Of a stretch of 64,000 bases of DNA, positions 48,967 to 57,419 are shown in pieces. The notes beneath the pieces are model-generated. The model was not told the DNA's origin and did not search any database. It saw only the letters and a list, made by a program, of their open reading frames with translations. This stretch comes from CAVQJU01 sp963712905. Its GTDB lineage: Bacteria; Acidobacteriota; Vicinamibacteria; Vicinamibacterales; CAVVIG01. A program made the translations under genes and the position numbers. Where the stretch lies: contig CAVQJU010000011.1 in assembly GCA_963712905.1 (NCBI GenBank), forward strand, positions 186,001 to 250,000. The letters are read 5' to 3'. How positions within the stretch are numbered: the stretch's first letter is position 1; the number at the start of each line of letters is the position of its first letter.

Positions 48967-50352
48967 CTAGTCTTTTCTCGACAGAATCCACTTGGGGATG
49001 ACGCCGGCGTTCGACAGCAGATGATCGCGCGCCTCGTTCAGCCGCTGGAGCAGCCGCGGCATGTCGACCCGCACCAGCTGGCCGTTGTGCTTCAGGATCC
49101 GGCCGGCGACGAACACCGTGTCGATGTTCGACGTGTCGGCGCAGATGACGACGGTCGCGACCGGGTCGATGATCGGCGCGACGTTCACCTGATCGGTGCG
49201 GACCAGGACGACGTCGGCCTGCTTGCCCGGCGTGATCGTGCCGACCTTCGTGGTCGAGCGCGCACGCCCGGGCGCCGTCGATCGTCGCGAACTCGAGCAC
49301 GTCGCGATGCGTCAGCGTCGGCGCGAACGCGGTGTCCGGCGTCTCGGTGAACGCGAGGATGCGTTCCTGCACGAGCGCCGTCCGCATCTGCGTGAACATC
49401 TCGCCCGGCACGCTCGAGACAACGTCGATGCTGAGCGACGGCCGCACGCCTCGCGCGACGAGCCGGCCGGTCGGCGGGACGCCGTGGCCCATCAGCATCT
49501 CGACAAACGGCGCCACCGACGCGGAGCCGCCGGTCTTGGCGATGAGATCCAGTTCCTCGTCGGTCGAGTCCGTGCAGTGGATGTAGGTCGTGTCAGGACC
49601 CATCAGCCCGAGCTGGTTGAGCGTGAGCACGTGGTTCACGTGCACGCCCGTCAGGCGCATGCCGACGTGCACGCTGATGCGGATGCCGAGGTCGCGCGCC
49701 AGCTTCCAGTCGTGCGTCGCCACTTCGGGCGTCGTGTTGCCGGGCGCGCGGGCCGCCATCGCCAGCGTCAGCAGCTGGTCGTCGGACTGGAAGTACGTGC
49801 TTCCGGATGCGCCGGATGTCTTCGGGATGCTCGCGCGAGCTGTACGCCCACCAGTCGTGGCCGACCGGCACGCCGTGCGCGTAAATCGCGCGGATGCCGG
49901 CCTCGGTCAGGCCCGCCACCGCCGCGTCGGAGTGTTCAGGTGTGTTGTTGACGTGCGACCAGTCGAGCAGCGTCGTGATGCCGGCGTTGATGGCCTCGAG
50001 CGCGCCCATCAGGTTCGCGATGTACACGTCCTCGGCGCGGTACTGGATGCCGATGTTGTTCGAGCATGCCCGCGAAGTACTCGTCGAGCGTGCAGCTCGG
50101 CAGGACGCCGCGCACGGGCGTCTGCCACGTGTGCCGGTGCGTGTCCACGAAGCCCGGCATGACGATGCGGTTGCGCGCGTCGATGACGTTGGCGTGAGGG
50201 CCGGCGGTCAGGTTCGGGCCGACCGCGGCGATCTTCTCGCCGTCGATGAGCACGTCCGAGTTCGGCATGTCGCCAAGCGCCGGATCGAGGGTCAGGACGT
50301 AGCCCCCTTTGATGAGCGTCGTCCGATCCGTGAAAACCTTTCCCCCGATCAT
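48967..50352 (-). CDS. Amidohydrolase of the Atz/Trz/cytosine-deaminase type (three frameshifts)
   Basis: About 450 residues when rejoined. ATG 50352 with GAGGA upstream. N-terminal domain: G-Y-V-L-T-L-D-P and metal motif M-P-G-F-V-D-T-H-R-H-T-W (H-x-H near 75). Then I-N-A-G-I-T-T-L-L-D-W-S-H-V-N-N-T-P, V-H-V-G-M-R, Y-I-H-C-T-D-S-T-D-E-E (His) and S-L-S-I-D-V-V-S-S-V-P-G (Asp region). Ends with T-P-G-K-Q-A-D-V-V-L-V. Frames change at about 50065, 49803 and 49265, each compatible with one extra base. Hydrolytic deaminase or dechlorinase of heterocycles; activity unknown. Followed by DoxX. Confidence 0.85.
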
Positions 50353-50378
50353 GGTGTCCTCGACTCTCTGCTCTGTCT

Positions 50379-50430
50379 GTAGCGCGGGGCTTTCAGCCCC
50401 GCGTCAGCGGCCCTGAAAGGGCCGCTCTAC
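50379..50430. repeat. Double TGAAA-loop hairpin
   Basis: GCGGGGC/GCCCCGC around a TTTCA loop and GCGGCC/GGCCGC around CTGAAAG, flanked by GTAGCGC and CTCTAC. Lies between the amidohydrolase start and the end of the secreted protein gene on the same strand. Confidence 0.8.
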
Positions 50431-50431
50431 T

Positions 50432-51523
50432 TCAGGGTAATCGTGTAGCGACCATGTCGTCGCCCATGTGCAGCACCAGCGCCGTGGCGCGCCCCGCGCC
50501 GTCGACCTGGAACGTGATCCGCGCGTCGAATGACGTCAGGAAGAACTCCCGCTCGCTGGACGCGAAGATCTCGAACGGCGGCAGGCCGAACATCTGGCCG
50601 TAGAAGCGAGCGCCCTCGCGCGTGATGGTGACCATCATGCCGGCGGCTGTCCGGTAGCGTCCGACGTATCGGTTGAAGGTCTGCGCCGATATGTTGAACG
50701 TCTTCGGCCCCTCGCCCTTGCCGATCAGGTGTTCCGCCGACTGTTCGTTCTCATTGCAGATGAACTCGATGAGCTCGCCGTCCGCCACGAGATCCTGCGT
50801 GAACCTGACCGTGAACGGCCTCGTGTACGCCTTGGGATCGTCGATCGTCACGTCGGTGATCAGCGTGCCGCAGTTCGGTCGCCTGATCCGTTCCGTGATC
50901 TTCGCCTGATCGGTGAGCGGGCTGCCCTGGATGTCGAGCCAGCCGCCGTCGCGCAGGCCGGTCGTTTCGACGACGAGCGTGTCGCCCTCCCACTTCCCGA
51001 CCGAGTAGCCATACCACCACGGCTGCGGATCGTTGCCGGGAAGCGGGCGGCCGTCGAGGAAGATCTGCCGCAGGCCGTAGTTGGCCTCGTAGATGATCAC
51101 GACGAGCCCGGGCGTCTGCACGATCTTCCGCGGCTGCGGATGCTCGTGGAACTGCAGCAGCCCCATCGGGAGACAGTGCGCGTCGGGGTTGTCCTTGCTG
51201 TGTTCGTCGTTACGCTGCTTCAGCAACTCGGCCGCCCACGGACGCAGCGGCAGGCCGCCCTTCATGTTCGAGCCGATGTTGAAGAAGGTCGCGGCCGGCG
51301 GCGCGTTGGGATCGGACGACGGCGCACCGCCGAGGCCCGTCGGCCCGTTCTGCCAGAGCCCGGACAGGTCAGGCTTGCCGTCAGGCATCCGCGGCGCCGG
51401 CGCTGCCAGGTTCGGTTTGCCATCGGCCGTTTTCGGAATACCGGCAGGTACGTGGCTCGACCACTGCGCCGAGGCGAGGGCCGGAAGGGCCGCCAGCAAA
51501 GCGGCTGCGATGAACGTCCTCAT
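50432..51523 (-). CDS. Secreted 'W-E-G-D-T-L' family protein, unknown function
   Basis: 363 residues, signal peptide ending L-A-S-A-Q-W. Core motifs: D-L-S-G-L-W-Q-N near 50, Q-F-H-E-H-P-Q-P, W-W-Y-G-Y-S-V-G-K-W-E-G-D-T-L-V-V-E-T-T near 170 and F-T-Q-D-L-V-A-D-G-E-L. Same family as 3383 and the second half of 26573. The last codons look off: in another frame the end reads Y-T-I-T-L-K followed by a stop inside the hairpin repeat, which may be the native terminus, implying one more small indel near 50450. Confidence 0.8.
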   Translation of the reverse strand: MRTFIAAALLAALPALASAQWSSHVPAGIPKTADGKPNLAAPAPRMPDGKPDLSGLWQNGPTGLGGAPSSDPNAPPAATFFNIGSNMKGGLPLRPWAAELLKQRNDEHSKDNPDAHCLPMGLLQFHEHPQPRKIVQTPGLVVIIYEANYGLRQIFLDGRPLPGNDPQPWWYGYSVGKWEGDTLVVETTGLRDGGWLDIQGSPLTDQAKITERIRRPNCGTLITDVTIDDPKAYTRPFTVRFTQDLVADGELIEFICNENEQSAEHLIGKGEGPKTFNISAQTFNRYVGRYRTAAGMMVTITREGARFYGQMFGLPPFEIFASSEREFFLTSFDARITFQVDGAGRATALVLHMGDDMVATRLP

Positions 51524-51543
51524 GCGGTCCCCTTACCGCGGCG

Positions 51544-52623
51544 TCATTTCGTGCTGCTCTTCTTCCCGGCCTCGACGTGCTTGTCGATCCACGCGATGAC
51601 GAGATCCGCGAGCTGGTCGCTGTTCCTGTCCTGCATGAGCATGTGGCTGTTGCCTTTGATGCCCATCGCCGGCAGGTGCATCATCTCGGCGTCGCCGCCC
51701 GCCTTCTTGAGCTGATCGACGAACGTGTTGCAGGTCGCGAACGACTGGGCCCAGTTCGCCGGTCCGCCCGTGACGTCCCCGAGGTGGTCGCCGAACATGA
51801 TGAGCGTCGGGATCTTCGCAAGCGTTCCGATCTGGGCCGTCGTCAGGTCGGTCGCGCACGGCATCTCAATCGAGATGTTGCCCCTGATGCCGGAGGGATC
51901 GATGAGCGCGGCCTGCTCGGGGAAGAAGCCCGACTCGGAGTGGCCCATCAGCACCGCGCCCTTCAGCTTCACGCCGAGCGCGGCCATCTGCGTCCACGTG
52001 GGGTTCGCCGACGGCAGCGTGGAGTTGAGGTCGGGGATCATCTGCTTGTAGAGCTCGTCAGCCGCCTCCACTGGAAACTGGCCGTCGGGAAACGCTTCGC
52101 CATACTTCGGGCCGAACCGGAAGACCGTCCACGCGACCTGGTGCGTCGCATCGAGGATGTTCGGCATCTGGGCCGCCGGCGTCTTGCCCTGCCGCGCGTC
52201 CGCGAACGCCGTCGGGTCGAAACCCGATCGGGCGCGCGACACCTGATCGGCCAGGTATACCGATCGATCCTTCCGCACGAAGTACTCGCTCCAGCCCATG
52301 CGTCCGTCCGGCGTGGTCTCCCACGTCTTGCTGCTCAGGCAGCACCCGTGGACCATCACGACCGGGACGTGCTGATCACCCTTCGGCGGAATCTGATACT
52401 GGACGTACATCTGGTTGACGGTGATGTTGCCCGTGGTCGGCTGGGCATTGGGGCCAAACCCGGGCTGCGTAATGGCTTTCTTCTCGCCGCCGACGAAGAA
52501 GCTGCCCTGGCTCTTGATGACGAGGGGACCGGGGGCCTTGTCTCGCTTCTGCGCCGCGGCCAGCCCCGCCGCGATTCCGATCACGATCCCCGCCGTGACG
52601 ACGGTGGCTTTCGATACGTTCAT
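51544..52623 (-). CDS. Exported alpha/beta hydrolase
   Basis: 359 residues; signal peptide ends A-A-A-Q-K. Core: M-V-H-G-C-C-L-S-S-K-T-W-E (oxyanion region), A-V-L-M-G-H-S-E-S-G-F-F near 225 (G-x-S-x-G nucleophile), L-I-M-F-G-D-H-L (Asp region) and K-G-N-S-H-M-L-M-Q-D (His) near 325. Resembles bacterial secreted esterases (DUF-type lipase relatives). Follows the acetoacetate locus across the hairpin repeat and precedes the secreted family protein; probably a separate unit. Confidence 0.87.
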   Translation of the reverse strand: MNVSKATVVTAGIVIGIAAGLAAAQKRDKAPGPLVIKSQGSFFVGGEKKAITQPGFGPNAQPTTGNITVNQMYVQYQIPPKGDQHVPVVMVHGCCLSSKTWETTPDGRMGWSEYFVRKDRSVYLADQVSRARSGFDPTAFADARQGKTPAAQMPNILDATHQVAWTVFRFGPKYGEAFPDGQFPVEAADELYKQMIPDLNSTLPSANPTWTQMAALGVKLKGAVLMGHSESGFFPEQAALIDPSGIRGNISIEMPCATDLTTAQIGTLAKIPTLIMFGDHLGDVTGGPANWAQSFATCNTFVDQLKKAGGDAEMMHLPAMGIKGNSHMLMQDRNSDQLADLVIAWIDKHVEAGKKSSTK

Positions 52624-52634
52624 TGCGATGCCTC

Positions 52635-52690
52635 CGGTGGCGGCCCTGAAAGGGCCGCCCTACGTAGCGCGGGCCTTTCAGGCCCGCGGC
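52635..52690. repeat. Double TGAAA-loop hairpin overlapping scoB end
   Basis: GGCGGCCC/GGGCCGCC around TGAAA and GCGGGCC/GGCCCGC around TTTCA separated by CTACGTAGC. The second hairpin overlaps the last codons of the CoA-transferase B gene, so it can form in the mRNA 3' end. Confidence 0.8.
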
Positions 52691-53304
52691 AACACAAGCT
52701 TCAACTCGGCCAGCGACAGGCCGTCAACCATGTCCACGACCGTGAGCCCGCCGGGCGTCACGTCCAGCACGGCCAGGTCCGTGTAGATCCGGGACACGCA
52801 TCGTACTCCGGTCAGGGGGTACGTGCACCGATCGACGATCTTCGGCTCGCCTTTTTTCGTCAGGTGCTCCATCATCACGAACACCCGGCGAGCGCCGACC
52901 GCCAGGTCCATGGCGCCGCCGACGGCGGGAATCGTGTCGGGCTCGCCGGTGTGCCAGTTGGCCAGATCGCCCGCGACCGATACCTGGAACGCACCCAGCA
53001 CGCAGATGTCCACATGCCCGCCGCGAATCATGGCGAAGGAATCGGCGTGGTGAAAGTAGGCGCCGCCCGTCAGCAGCGTCACGGGTTGCTTCCCCGCGTT
53101 GACCAGGTCGGGGTCCTCCTGGCCCGGCGCCGGCGCGGGCCCCATGCCGAGCATCCCGTTTTCGCTGTGGAGGAAGACTTCCTTGTCCCCGGCAAGATGA
53201 TTGGCCACGAGCGTCGGCAGGCCGATGCCGAGGTTGACGTACGCCCCCTCCGGGATGTCCCGGGCTATGCGCGCGGCCATCTCATCGCGGGTCCATCTGT
53301 TCAT
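52678..53304 (-). CDS. scoB: 3-oxoacid CoA-transferase subunit B
   Basis: 208 residues. Beta subunit of the AtoAD/ScoAB type: I-P-E-G-A-Y-V-N-L-G-I-G-L-P-T and the catalytic Glu in L-H-S-E-N-G-M-L-G near residue 48, then G-A-F-Q-V-S and M-V-M-M-E-H. Transfers CoA from succinyl- or acetyl-CoA to acetoacetate. It overlaps subunit A by four bases (ATGA), as in most operons. The equivalent E. coli name would be atoA. The last codons fall in a hairpin repeat. Confidence 0.92.
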   Translation of the reverse strand: MNRWTRDEMAARIARDIPEGAYVNLGIGLPTLVANHLAGDKEVFLHSENGMLGMGPAPAPGQEDPDLVNAGKQPVTLLTGGAYFHHADSFAMIRGGHVDICVLGAFQVSVAGDLANWHTGEPDTIPAVGGAMDLAVGARRVFVMMEHLTKKGEPKIVDRCTYPLTGVRCVSRIYTDLAVLDVTPGGLTVVDMVDGLSLAELKLVLPRA

Positions 53305-53960
53305 ATGGCCACCACGCGGTGGACGAAGATGCCAGGCGTCACGATGCTCTCGGGATCGAGCTCGCCGAGCCCGACGACCTCGTTGACCTCCACGATCGTG
53401 CAGGCGGCGGCCGTCGCCATCACGGGACCGAAGTTGCGGGCGGTCTTGCGGTAAACGAGGTTGCCCCAGCGGTCGCTCGCGCGCGCCTTGATGAGCGCCA
53501 CGTCGGCGTGGATTGGATACTCCAGCACGTGCGGCTTGCCCGCGATGACGCGCGATTCCCTGCCGTCGGCCAGCATGGTGCCGTAGCCGGTCGGCGTGAA
53601 AAACGCCCCGATGCCGGCGCCGGCGGCACGGATGCGCTCGACCAGCGTGCCCTGCGGTACTACCTCGAGCTCGACTTTCCCGGCGCGATACAGCGCGTCG
53701 AACACATACGAATCCGCCTGGCGGGGGAAGGAACAGATCATCTTGCGCACGCGGCCGGCCTTGAGCAGCGCGGCGAGGCCCGTGTCGCCGTTTCCGGCGT
53801 TGTTGCAGACGACGGTCAGGGTGCCGGCGCCCTGCGCGATCAGGGCGTCGATGAGGACCGCGGGCATGCCGGCCGTGCCAAATCCGCCGATCATCACGGT
53901 GGCGCCGTCCTTGATGCCGGCGACCGCGGCGGCTGGCGACTCTACGACCTTGGTGACCAT
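53301..53960 (-). CDS. scoA: 3-oxoacid CoA-transferase subunit A
   Basis: 219 residues. Alpha subunit: V-M-I-G-G-F-G-T-A-G-M-P near 23, T-V-V-C-N-N-A-G and L-E-V-V-P-Q-G-T-L-V-E-R-I-R-A-A-G-A-G-I near 100, standard for ScoA/AtoD. Start ATG 53960. Precedes subunit B; diverges from the AtoE gene by 31 bases, so one short region controls both arms of the locus. Confidence 0.92.
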   Translation of the reverse strand: MVTKVVESPAAAVAGIKDGATVMIGGFGTAGMPAVLIDALIAQGAGTLTVVCNNAGNGDTGLAALLKAGRVRKMICSFPRQADSYVFDALYRAGKVELEVVPQGTLVERIRAAGAGIGAFFTPTGYGTMLADGRESRVIAGKPHVLEYPIHADVALIKARASDRWGNLVYRKTARNFGPVMATAAACTIVEVNEVVGLGELDPESIVTPGIFVHRVVAI

Positions 53961-53991
53961 CTAGTGGATTCTCTGATAGTGTGCGCCTGCA

Positions 53992-55405
53992 TTGCAGACC
54001 ACCGAGCCCGCCGCCTCGAGCGGCGTTCCCGTCCTGACCCGTGCCGCCAACGCCGCAGCGAGATGGAGCGCCCGCTGGGTGCCGAACGCGTTCGTCATCG
54101 CGTGCCTGCTCACGCTCGTCGTGTTCGCGCTGGTCATCGCCGTGGCCGGCAAGGATCCTATCGCGGCCCAGGGCTTTTGGGTCAAAGGCTTCTGGGAGCT
54201 GCTCGAGCTGGCGATGCAGATGTCGCTGATCGTGCTGACGGGCTACGTCGTGGCCGTGTCGCCGGTCGTGTCGCGGCTGCTCGAGTTCACGGCGGGGCTG
54301 GCGACGACGACCACCGGCGCCGTGATGCTGATGGGCCTGGTGTCGATGGGCGCGTCCTGGATGCACTGGGGCCTCGGGCTGATCGCTGGACCGACGTTTC
54401 TGCAGTTCCTCATCCGGAAACATCCACGCGTCGACTACCGTCTCGCCGTTGCGGCCGGCTATCTGGGATCGACGTGCACCTGGCACGCCGGCCTCTCGGG
54501 TTCGGCGCCGTTGCTGATGGCGACGCCGAAGAACTTCATGGAGGCCCAGGCCGGGCTGATTCCCATTTCGACCACGACCTTCTCGGCGTTCAACCTGATT
54601 CTGACGGTTGTCGTCGTGGTCGTCATGACCGCGACGCTGCGGCGCCTCTACCCCCGGGACGCCGACGTGATGACGAGCGTGGACATCGTCGGCGGGGCTG
54701 GCGTCCTTGCGGAAGATCTGCCTGGCGATCCTCATGCGCAAGGCCGCGCGGGCGAGAGGGCGCCTGGCTTCTCGCTCGCCGACGCGCTCGAGAATCGCTA
54801 CGCGCTGAACCTCGTCATGGGATTGCTCGGTCTTTCCGGCGCCTGGACCTTGTACGCCGAGAACGGCTACCGCATGTCGCTCAACGTCTTCAACTTCGCG
54901 TTCCTGTTCGTGGCCCTCATGCTGCACCCAAGCCCGGCGAGCTTCACGCGCGCGGCCACGCGCGGCGCGACGTATCTGCACGGCATCGTGGTGCAGTTTC
55001 CGTTTTATGCGGGGATGTACGGGTTGATCCGCTACTCGGGCCTGGCGGAAATCATCGGGCAATGGTTCGTGTCGATCGCGACCCCGCGGACGTTTCCCGT
55101 CATCATCTACTGGTACTCGGGCGTCCTCAGCTATTTCATCCCGTCCGGCGGATCGAAGTGGGCTGTCGAGGCGCCGTACGTCGTGTCCGCGGCGCAGGCG
55201 CTTGCCGTGCCCATCCCGCATGCGATCCTGGCGTACGCGTGGGGCGACATGTCGACGCATTTCCTGCAGCCGTTCTGGGCTATCCCGCTGCTGGCCATCG
55301 CGCGCGTCGAGTTCAAGGACATCGTCGGCTACCTGGCCCTGTTGTTCGTGGTCAACATCGTGGTGGTCTCGACGGCGTTCCTGCTCCTGCCGTATTTGGT
55401 ACTGA
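53992..55405 (+). CDS. atoE: Short-chain fatty acid transporter AtoE (3' end affected by one base)
   Basis: About 470 residues, 10-12 membrane helices throughout (for example N-A-F-V-I-A-C-L-L-T-L-V-V-F, L-I-V-L-T-G-Y-V-V-A-V, M-G-A-S-W-M-H-W-G). Conserved AtoE blocks such as G-Y-L-G-S-T-C-T-W-H-A-G-L-S and I-P-S-G-G-S-K-W-A-V-E are present. Proton-coupled uptake of acetoacetate or butyrate. Start is TTG 53992. The true end is probably TGA at 55403: removing one T from the TTT run at 55394 gives P-Y-W-Y-stop; as written the frame reads through the G-rich repeat into the thiolase gene. Confidence 0.9.
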
Positions 55406-55459
55406 GGTTAGAGGTTAGGCGGGGGCTGGGGCTGGGGGCTGGGGGCTGGGGACTGGGGA
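55406..55459. repeat. GGGGCTGG short tandem repeat
   Basis: After GAGGTTAGAGGTTAGG the block GGGGGCTGGGGCTGGGGGCTGG and on repeats a 7-base word about five times, ending GGACTGGGGA next to the thiolase ATG. The purine-rich end acts as the thiolase ribosome site. The word also occurs as GGTTGGGGGCTGGGTG at 30770. Confidence 0.8.
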
Positions 55460-56647
55460 ATGAGAGAAGCGGTCATCGTCGCCAGCAGCAGGACGCCGCT
55501 GGCCAAGTCGCATCGGGGTTCGTTCAACATGACGCGGCCGGACGAGCTGGCGTCGCACGCGATCAGGCACGTGCTCGGCAAGGTTCCGGCGCTCGATGCC
55601 GCCGAAGTCGAAGAAGTCATCCTGGGATGCGGCCAGCCGCACGGCGTCCAGGGTCACAACATCGCGCGCGTGGCGGCGCTGGGTGCGGGCTTGCCGGTCA
55701 CGACCGCCGGCCTGACCGTGAATCGTTTCTGCGCGTCCGGGCTGCAGGCGATTGTCCAGGCGGCGCACATGGTCGTCCACGAAGGCGCCGACGCGGTCAT
55801 CGGCGGCGGCGTCGAGTCGATCTCGCTGATCACTCGGGACAACTCGCCCAGCCCGGCCGTGAAAGAACGCTATCCCGGTCTCTACATGGTGATGGGCGAG
55901 ACGGCCGAGGTCGTTGCCAGACGCTACGGGATCACGCGCGACGCCCAGGACGAGTACGCGCTCGTCAGCCAGCGGCGGACCGCGCGCGCGCAGGCCGAGG
56001 GGTTCTTTGCCGGCGAGCTCGCTCCGATCCAGGTGACTCGCGCGATCCTCGACAAGAAGTCTGGCGAGAAGATCGGCGAGGAGCCGGCGCTGGTTGACCG
56101 CGACGAGTGCAACCGCGCCGACACCACACTCGAGGGACTGCGCAAGCTGCCTCCCGTATTCGACGCGGCCAGCGGGCAGGGCAGCGTGACGGCCGGCAAC
56201 TCGTCGCAGTTGTCTGACGGCGCCTCGGCGACCCTCGTCATGTCGGCGGATCGTGCAAAGGCGCTCGGCGTGGCGCCGAGACTCATCGTGCGGGGCTACG
56301 CGGTGTCGGGCTGCGCTCCCGACGAGATGGGCATCGGCCCTGTGTTCGCCGTTCCGAAGCTCCTGAAGCACGCGGGTCTTCGTGTCGGCGACATCGACGT
56401 CTGGGAGCTCAACGAAGCGTTCGCGTCGCAGGTGCTGTATTGCCGCGACACCCTCGGGATCCCGATGGACCGGCTGAATGCGAACGGCGGTTCGATCGCG
56501 ATCGGCCACCCGTTCGGGATGACCGGTTCGCGGCTGGTCGGGACGATCGCCAGCGAGATGGCGCGCCGCAAGGCCCGCTACGGCGTCGTGACGATGTGCG
56601 TCGGCGGGGGACAGGGGGTAGCGGCGCTGTTCGAGGGATGTCGCTGA
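55460..56647 (+). CDS. atoB: Acetyl-CoA C-acyltransferase (thiolase)
   Basis: 395 residues. Standard biosynthetic-type thiolase: N-R-F-C-A-S-G-L-Q-A with Cys nucleophile near 89, A-D-T-T-L-E-G-L-R-K, N-E-A-F-A-S-Q-V near 350 (catalytic His region: G-G-S-I-A-I-G-H-P-F-G near 360) and final C-V-G-G-G-Q-G. Splits acetoacetyl-CoA to two acetyl-CoA. With AtoE and the CoA-transferase it makes a complete acetoacetate/SCFA degradation set. Starts right after the short tandem repeat. Gene symbol given by role; sequence-level orthology to E. coli atoB is inferred. Confidence 0.93.
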   Translation: MREAVIVASSRTPLAKSHRGSFNMTRPDELASHAIRHVLGKVPALDAAEVEEVILGCGQPHGVQGHNIARVAALGAGLPVTTAGLTVNRFCASGLQAIVQAAHMVVHEGADAVIGGGVESISLITRDNSPSPAVKERYPGLYMVMGETAEVVARRYGITRDAQDEYALVSQRRTARAQAEGFFAGELAPIQVTRAILDKKSGEKIGEEPALVDRDECNRADTTLEGLRKLPPVFDAASGQGSVTAGNSSQLSDGASATLVMSADRAKALGVAPRLIVRGYAVSGCAPDEMGIGPVFAVPKLLKHAGLRVGDIDVWELNEAFASQVLYCRDTLGIPMDRLNANGGSIAIGHPFGMTGSRLVGTIASEMARRKARYGVVTMCVGGGQGVAALFEGCR

Positions 56648-56648
56648 C

Positions 56649-57389
56649 TTACCAGGCAACCTGACATTGGCACACCTGGCTGGCGCTGGCACTTGAAAAG
56701 CTGCCGGCGGAAAAATCCCCATCCCGGCGCACGAGACGGAACCCGTTGGCGGCGATCAGGGTAAGCAACTCCTGGGGAAAGATCGACCGCAGGTGCAGTG
56801 GCGCAACCCACGCGTCACGTTTCTCCGGCGTCGAGATGAACCATGTCGCACGATTGATCTGTGAATGGCGATCGTAGTCGTTCGTCGCTTCGACAGTGAC
56901 TTCTCCGTGCATCGGCGATGTCGCGCGCATCACGTGGAACCGCTCTCCGCTCGGGCGTGAGAGCAACTGAAGGTTGGGGTTGAAGATATCGAACGCCAGG
57001 ACTCCGTCCGGCTCCAGGTGACGCCGCACAGAAGAAAAGAAATCCGCGAACTCGTGTTGTGCACCCAGGTGAAGAAGAGAATTGCGGGCCACGAGAATCA
57101 GCGAGAACTTCCTCTCGAGGTCGAAATCCCGCATGTCTCCCTCGACGAGCTCCACCCGCGTGCCGGCGGCAATGGCGCGACGGTTTGCCGCCGACAGCAT
57201 CTGTGAGGATTGATCGAGTCCCGTAGCTGTCGTGCCTCTCGATGCGATGGGCACGATGACTTGACCGCTGCCGCAGGCGAGAGCGAGCACCGGGCCTGAG
57301 TGGCGCTGCGCCAGGGCCAGATAGAAATTCAGCTGACTCTCGGAAACCGGCAGGAGTGCGTCGTAGAGGTCTGGATTGTCGTAAAGCAT
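56649..57389 (-). CDS. SAM-dependent methyltransferase
   Basis: 246 residues. Class I Rossmann fold: V-L-A-L-A-C-G-S-G-Q near 35 (SAM motif I), L-V-E-G-D-M-R-D-F near 85, L-I-L-V-A-R-N-S-L-L-H-L near 105 and D-G-V-L-A-F-D-I-F-N near 145. Small-molecule methyltransferase; the C-terminal Cys/Ser tail (S-Q-V-C-Q-C-Q) is unusual. It converges on the thiolase stop (2 bases apart) and diverges from the monooxygenase by 30 bases; TATAGT in the gap could be a -10 box. Confidence 0.87.
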   Translation of the reverse strand: MLYDNPDLYDALLPVSESQLNFYLALAQRHSGPVLALACGSGQVIVPIASRGTTATGLDQSSQMLSAANRRAIAAGTRVELVEGDMRDFDLERKFSLILVARNSLLHLGAQHEFADFFSSVRRHLEPDGVLAFDIFNPNLQLLSRPSGERFHVMRATSPMHGEVTVEATNDYDRHSQINRATWFISTPEKRDAWVAPLHLRSIFPQELLTLIAANGFRLVRRDGDFSAGSFSSASASQVCQCQVAW

Positions 57390-57419
57390 AGAAGCCGACC
57401 GGTATAGTATCCGCGTCAC

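Noticed and set aside
52678..55260. A very long minus-strand frame covering CoA-transferase and AtoE regions
   Set aside because: Only its last part is real coding sequence (the CoA-transferase subunit B frame). The rest is antisense to AtoE and off-frame to subunit A, with low-complexity composition.
53319..55418. A 699-codon plus-strand frame overlapping AtoE
   Set aside because: It is off-frame to AtoE, lacks hydrophobic segments and shows the Arg/Ala/Gly bias of a shadow frame.
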